From assembly GCF_900114635.1 (NCBI RefSeq), contig NZ_FOTQ01000001.1, forward strand, positions 744,001-808,000: 64,000 nucleotides of DNA. The letters are read 5' to 3'. The notes under the pieces were generated by a model. That model had not been told where the DNA came from. It did no database searches and saw only the letters and a program-made list of their open reading frames with translations. The translations under genes and the position numbers were made by a program. Below, piece after piece: positions 61,032 to 64,000 of this stretch (the stretch's first letter is position 1; each line of letters begins with the position of its first letter). This DNA comes from Shimia aestuarii. Its GTDB lineage: Bacteria; Pseudomonadota; Alphaproteobacteria; Rhodobacterales; Rhodobacteraceae.

Positions 61032-61078
61032 TTGCGCGCGGGGCCTTCCCGCAGCAAGAGTTTTATCTGACGAAAACG

Positions 61079-61108
61079 ATTGACCCCGGCCCCCGCGCCG
61101 GGGTCAAT
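61079..61108 (+). terminator. strong hairpin after ilvC
   Basis: ATTGACCCCGGC pairs perfectly with GCCGGGGTCAAT around a six-base loop. There is no T-run afterwards, so efficiency is uncertain. Confidence 0.5.
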
Positions 61109-61125
61109 TGCCTTAAGGACATTCC

Positions 61126-62040
61126 ATGAAGCAATCCCCTGACATCACCCCCCAAAGCTGGCTCATGGTCGCCGCGCTAGGCGTGATCTGGGGCGGCACC
61201 TTCATGGTGCAGAAACTGGCGCTGGGCTACCTGCCCCCGCTCTGGGTGGCCGCTGGCCGGATCAGCTTTGCCGCCGTCCTGACAGTGACTCTCTGGCAGG
61301 CGCTCGGCGGGCGCCTGTTTACGTCAGAGGACACCGATTGGCGCGGCCTCGGGCTGGTCTCTCTGCTGAGTGTTGCCATCCCCTTCATGCTCCTGTCCTT
61401 TGCCCAGCAATTCGTGACCTCGGGCTTTGCCGGAGTATCAATGGCAGCAGTTGCGCTGATCACCCTGCCTCTGGCGCATGTCTTCATCCCCGGCGAGCGA
61501 ATGACCCTGCGCCGCAGCATCGGCTTTGTCATCGGTTTCATTGGCGTTCTGGTGCTGATCGGCCCCGGCGCCTTTCAAAGCTCGGGTAACGCACTGGAAA
61601 CCGTGGGCCGTTTCGCCTGTCTCGGGGCGGCCTGCTGCTATTCTGTATCGTCAATCGTCATGCGCCGCCTGCCCCCGATCGACGCCGTAGGCCTTTCGGC
61701 GATCACGCTGGTCTTCGGCATGGGCCTCGTTGTGCCCATGGCGCTCATCAACCATGGCCTGCCGGAAATCCCGGCACCCCGGGGGTTGTTCTACGTCGTG
61801 TTGCTGGGCCTCGTTCCCACCGCAGGCGCGAACCTTTTGCGCAATGTCGTGATCCGAAGCGCCGGGCCGGTTTTCATGAGCCTCACCAATTACATGGTGC
61901 CGCTCTGGTCCGTCCTGCTCGGGGCGGTCTTCCTTGCCGAACCCGTGCAGCCCTCGCTGCTCTGGGCCACCATGCTGATCCTAGCCGGCGTCGGGCTCAG
62001 CCAGTACGGCGCGCTGAAGCGACTTTTCGGCGCGGTCTGA
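61126..62040 (+). CDS. EamA/DMT-family transporter
   Basis: 304 residues with ten predicted spans in two EamA repeats (ALGVIWGGTFMVQKLAL ... and FACLGAACCYSVSSIVMRRL). AAGGAC precedes the ATG. It is a metabolite exporter or permease, substrate unknown. Its TGA directly abuts the glmM stop on the other strand. Confidence 0.9.
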   Translation: MKQSPDITPQSWLMVAALGVIWGGTFMVQKLALGYLPPLWVAAGRISFAAVLTVTLWQALGGRLFTSEDTDWRGLGLVSLLSVAIPFMLLSFAQQFVTSGFAGVSMAAVALITLPLAHVFIPGERMTLRRSIGFVIGFIGVLVLIGPGAFQSSGNALETVGRFACLGAACCYSVSSIVMRRLPPIDAVGLSAITLVFGMGLVVPMALINHGLPEIPAPRGLFYVVLLGLVPTAGANLLRNVVIRSAGPVFMSLTNYMVPLWSVLLGAVFLAEPVQPSLLWATMLILAGVGLSQYGALKRLFGAV

Positions 62041-63390
62041 TCAGCCCGCCACCGCCGCGCTCACCGCATCCACCACGCCATCGACGGTCTGCTCCAGCAA
62101 CACGGAATCTTCGCATTCCGCCATAACCCGGATCAACGGCTCCGTACCGGACTTGCGGATCAACAGCCGCCCTTTCCCGGTCAACGCAGCCTCGGCATCG
62201 GCGATCGCCGACTTGACCGCATCCATCTCCAGCGGCGCCTGCCCGACTTGATACCGCACGTTCTTGAGCATTTGCGGCACAGCTTCGAAAACATGGGCAA
62301 GCTCGGACGCCTTCTGCCCGGTCCCCACCATGGCCGCGAGGAACTGCAAGCCCGCCATCAGGCCATCCCCGGTCGTGGCATAGTCGGTCATCACGATATG
62401 GCCCGACTGTTCCCCACCAAGGTTGTAGCCCCCCTTGCGCATCGCTTCGACCACGTAACGGTCTCCGACCGCCGTCCGCTCAAGTCGCAATCCACGCCCT
62501 TCGAGATACCGCTCAAGCCCGAGGTTCGACATCACGGTCGCAACCAATGCTTCCCCCTTGAGCCGCCCTTCGGCGGCCCAACGCGATGCCAGCACCGCCA
62601 TGATCTGGTCGCCATCGGCCACCTTGCCGGTTTCGTCGATGATCATGACGCGGTCCGCGTCACCATCCAGGCAGATCCCCACATCCGCGCCATGCGCCAC
62701 AACGGCTTCACTGGCGGTTTGCGGCTTGGTCGAGCCGCAATTCTTGTTGATGTTCAGACCATTCGGCGACGTGCCAACCGGAATGACGTCCGCGCCAAGC
62801 TCCCAGAGCGCTTCGGGAGCCGCGCGATAGGCCGCCCCGTTGGCGCAGTCGATCACCACCTTGATCCCCGTAAGCGGCAGCGCGCGCGGCAATGAGCTTT
62901 TGACCCGCTCGATATACCGGAACCGCCCGTCGTCGATCCGTTTTGCACGCCCGATATTCTGGGCATGCACCGGTTCGACCCCTTCTTCGATCAGCCGTTC
63001 GATTTCCAGCTCGGCCTCGTCCGAAAGCTTGAAACCATCCGGTCCGAAAAACTTGATGCCATTGTCTTCCGCCGGGTTGTGGCTGGCCGAGATCATGACC
63101 CCCAGATCCGCGCGCATGGAATTGGTCAACAGGCCCACCGCGGGGGTCGGGACCGGCCCCAGCAACAGCACGTTCATCCCCGTGCTCGTAAGCCCCGCCG
63201 TCAGCGCGTTCTCAAACATATATCCGGAAAGGCGCGTATCCTTGCCAATCACCACGCGATGCTGGTTGGTCCCGTCATTGCGGAAATACCGCCCCACGGC
63301 AGCGCCGATGCGCAAAGCCATCTCCGCGGTCATCGGATGCTGGTTCGCTGTGCCGCGCACTCCGTCCGTGCCAAAAAACTTACGCACCAT
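62041..63390 (-). CDS. glmM: phosphoglucosamine mutase
   Basis: A 449-residue enzyme converting glucosamine-6-P to glucosamine-1-P for peptidoglycan and LPS. The catalytic serine is in [18 protein letters not shown], the metal loop is DGDADR, and [12 protein letters not shown] is the phosphate-binding tail. An AGGAGAG site precedes the ATG. It overlaps the folP end by 11 bases, so it is co-transcribed. Confidence 0.96.
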   Translation of the reverse strand: MVRKFFGTDGVRGTANQHPMTAEMALRIGAAVGRYFRNDGTNQHRVVIGKDTRLSGYMFENALTAGLTSTGMNVLLLGPVPTPAVGLLTNSMRADLGVMISASHNPAEDNGIKFFGPDGFKLSDEAELEIERLIEEGVEPVHAQNIGRAKRIDDGRFRYIERVKSSLPRALPLTGIKVVIDCANGAAYRAAPEALWELGADVIPVGTSPNGLNINKNCGSTKPQTASEAVVAHGADVGICLDGDADRVMIIDETGKVADGDQIMAVLASRWAAEGRLKGEALVATVMSNLGLERYLEGRGLRLERTAVGDRYVVEAMRKGGYNLGGEQSGHIVMTDYATTGDGLMAGLQFLAAMVGTGQKASELAHVFEAVPQMLKNVRYQVGQAPLEMDAVKSAIADAEAALTGKGRLLIRKSGTEPLIRVMAECEDSVLLEQTVDGVVDAVSAAVAG

Positions 63391-64000
63391 GATACTCTCC
63401 TGTCGTCACTGCCTGCCACAATTGCAGGGCCTGCCGTGTTTCGGCCACATCATGCACCCGCACAACCTGCGCCCCCTGCGCAAAGCCTTCCAGCGCGACG
63501 GCCACAGATCCCGGCCCCCGCTGATCGGCCTCCGGCGCATTGCCGATCTTGCCGATGAACCCCTTGCGCGACGCCCCCAGCAGTATCGGGCAGCCAAGGC
63601 TGTGAAACAGGCTCAGCCGCGCAAGAAGGGCAAGGTTGTGCTCGATCCGCTTGCCAAAACCGATGCCGGGATCAACAAGGATCTGATCACGCGGGATGCC
63701 CAGCCCGGTCAGCATGCTGACCTGGGCGGCCAGGAAATCGTACACGTCCAGAAGCACGTCGTCATAACGCGGATCGCCCTGCATGGTCTCCGGATCGCCC
63801 TGCGCATGCATGACGCAGATCGGCACCGCGCGCTCCACGCACAATGTCTTCAGCGCCGGGTCGAATGTGAAGCCGGACACGTCATTGACAAGAAATGCCC
63901 CTTCGTCCAGCGCGGCCCGCGCCACCACCGCCTTGCGCGTGTCGATGCTGATCGGCACCTGCAACACGTTGGAAATCGCGGCGATTACCGGCGCGGTGCG
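63380..64000 (-). CDS. folP: dihydropteroate synthase, 5' end beyond window
   Basis: The 206 C-terminal residues of the folate enzyme. [19 protein letters not shown] loop, [30 protein letters not shown] and VRVHDV are the conserved blocks of DHPS. The frame remains open at the right edge (reading [20 protein letters not shown]), so the start lies outside. folP-glmM order is widespread in proteobacteria. Confidence 0.95.
   Translation of the reverse strand, partial: RTAPVIAAISNVLQVPISIDTRKAVVARAALDEGAFLVNDVSGFTFDPALKTLCVERAVPICVMHAQGDPETMQGDPRYDDVLLDVYDFLAAQVSMLTGLGIPRDQILVDPGIGFGKRIEHNLALLARLSLFHSLGCPILLGASRKGFIGKIGNAPEADQRGPGSVAVALEGFAQGAQVVRVHDVAETRQALQLWQAVTTGEYHGA

Overview
The window is one contiguous piece of a GC-rich alphaproteobacterial chromosome, almost certainly a member of the Rhodobacteraceae (Roseobacter group). 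This is inferred from gene content and order: short-form HisG with HisZ beside HisS, a B12-dependent NrdJ, rsmE-membrane protein-gshA, pgsA-moaD-moaE, a pyrB operon running into plsY, DUF1489 and DUF2927 proteins. The CDSs are tightly packed with many ATGA/TGATG overlaps. I see no rRNA, tRNA, insertion sequence, prophage or CRISPR array.

Layout. 0-7 kb: end of a RibD-like reductase, a small hypothetical gene, nrdJ divergent from a DUF1489 gene, then hisS-hisZ-hisG on the minus strand. 7-8.4 kb: a crotonase and slyX. 8.6-14.9 kb: a plus-strand cluster that looks like an envelope-stress or toxic-anion module: 27-aa membrane peptide, XpaC-like protein, TelA-like protein, DUF2927 lipoprotein, SPFH-GYF_2 protein, RidA-like protein, small cytochrome b, zinc-ribbon membrane protein. 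15-20.3 kb: nitroreductase, then pyrB, four small membrane genes, a dihydroorotase homologue that has lost metal ligands, and plsY, every junction overlapping. 20.3-24 kb: rsmE-membrane protein-gshA, divergent from ubiA. 24-26.5 kb: a BON/OmpA protein with an acidic tail and a small coiled-coil membrane protein.

26.9-36 kb: moaE, moaD, pgsA, uvrC, an SDR enzyme, a cation/Ca2+ exchanger, a 55-aa zinc-ribbon membrane protein, an S49 peptidase, an ABC-2 exporter and a CoxG-like protein. 36-48.7 kb: an acyl-CoA catabolic region (two crotonase-type genes, MaoC hydratase, thiolase, two adjacent acyl-CoA dehydrogenases, CoA ligase, IclR regulator, PhyH dioxygenase). It is interrupted by three small redox or exported-protein genes. 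Two divergent promoter regions, 8 kb apart, carry the same TGCGGAAT-type operator placed just upstream of a TTGAC -35 element, which suggests one IclR regulon.

48.8-58 kb: a protein made almost entirely of RTX repeats, a YqeY-like protein, carA, a CtrA-type box upstream of a glycosyltransferase fused to a GspE-N/MshEN-like domain, a GntR regulator, a HAD nucleotidase and a UbiH-like monooxygenase. 57.8-64 kb: a class V aminotransferase and two tandem AsnC/Lrp genes divergent from ilvC across a large palindrome, an EamA transporter, glmM, and folP running off the window.

At least five intergenic spots carry the same composite element: a G/C-run hairpin next to a CCCCGGGGTATTTT-A/G-rich tail. 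It always lies directly after a gene end.
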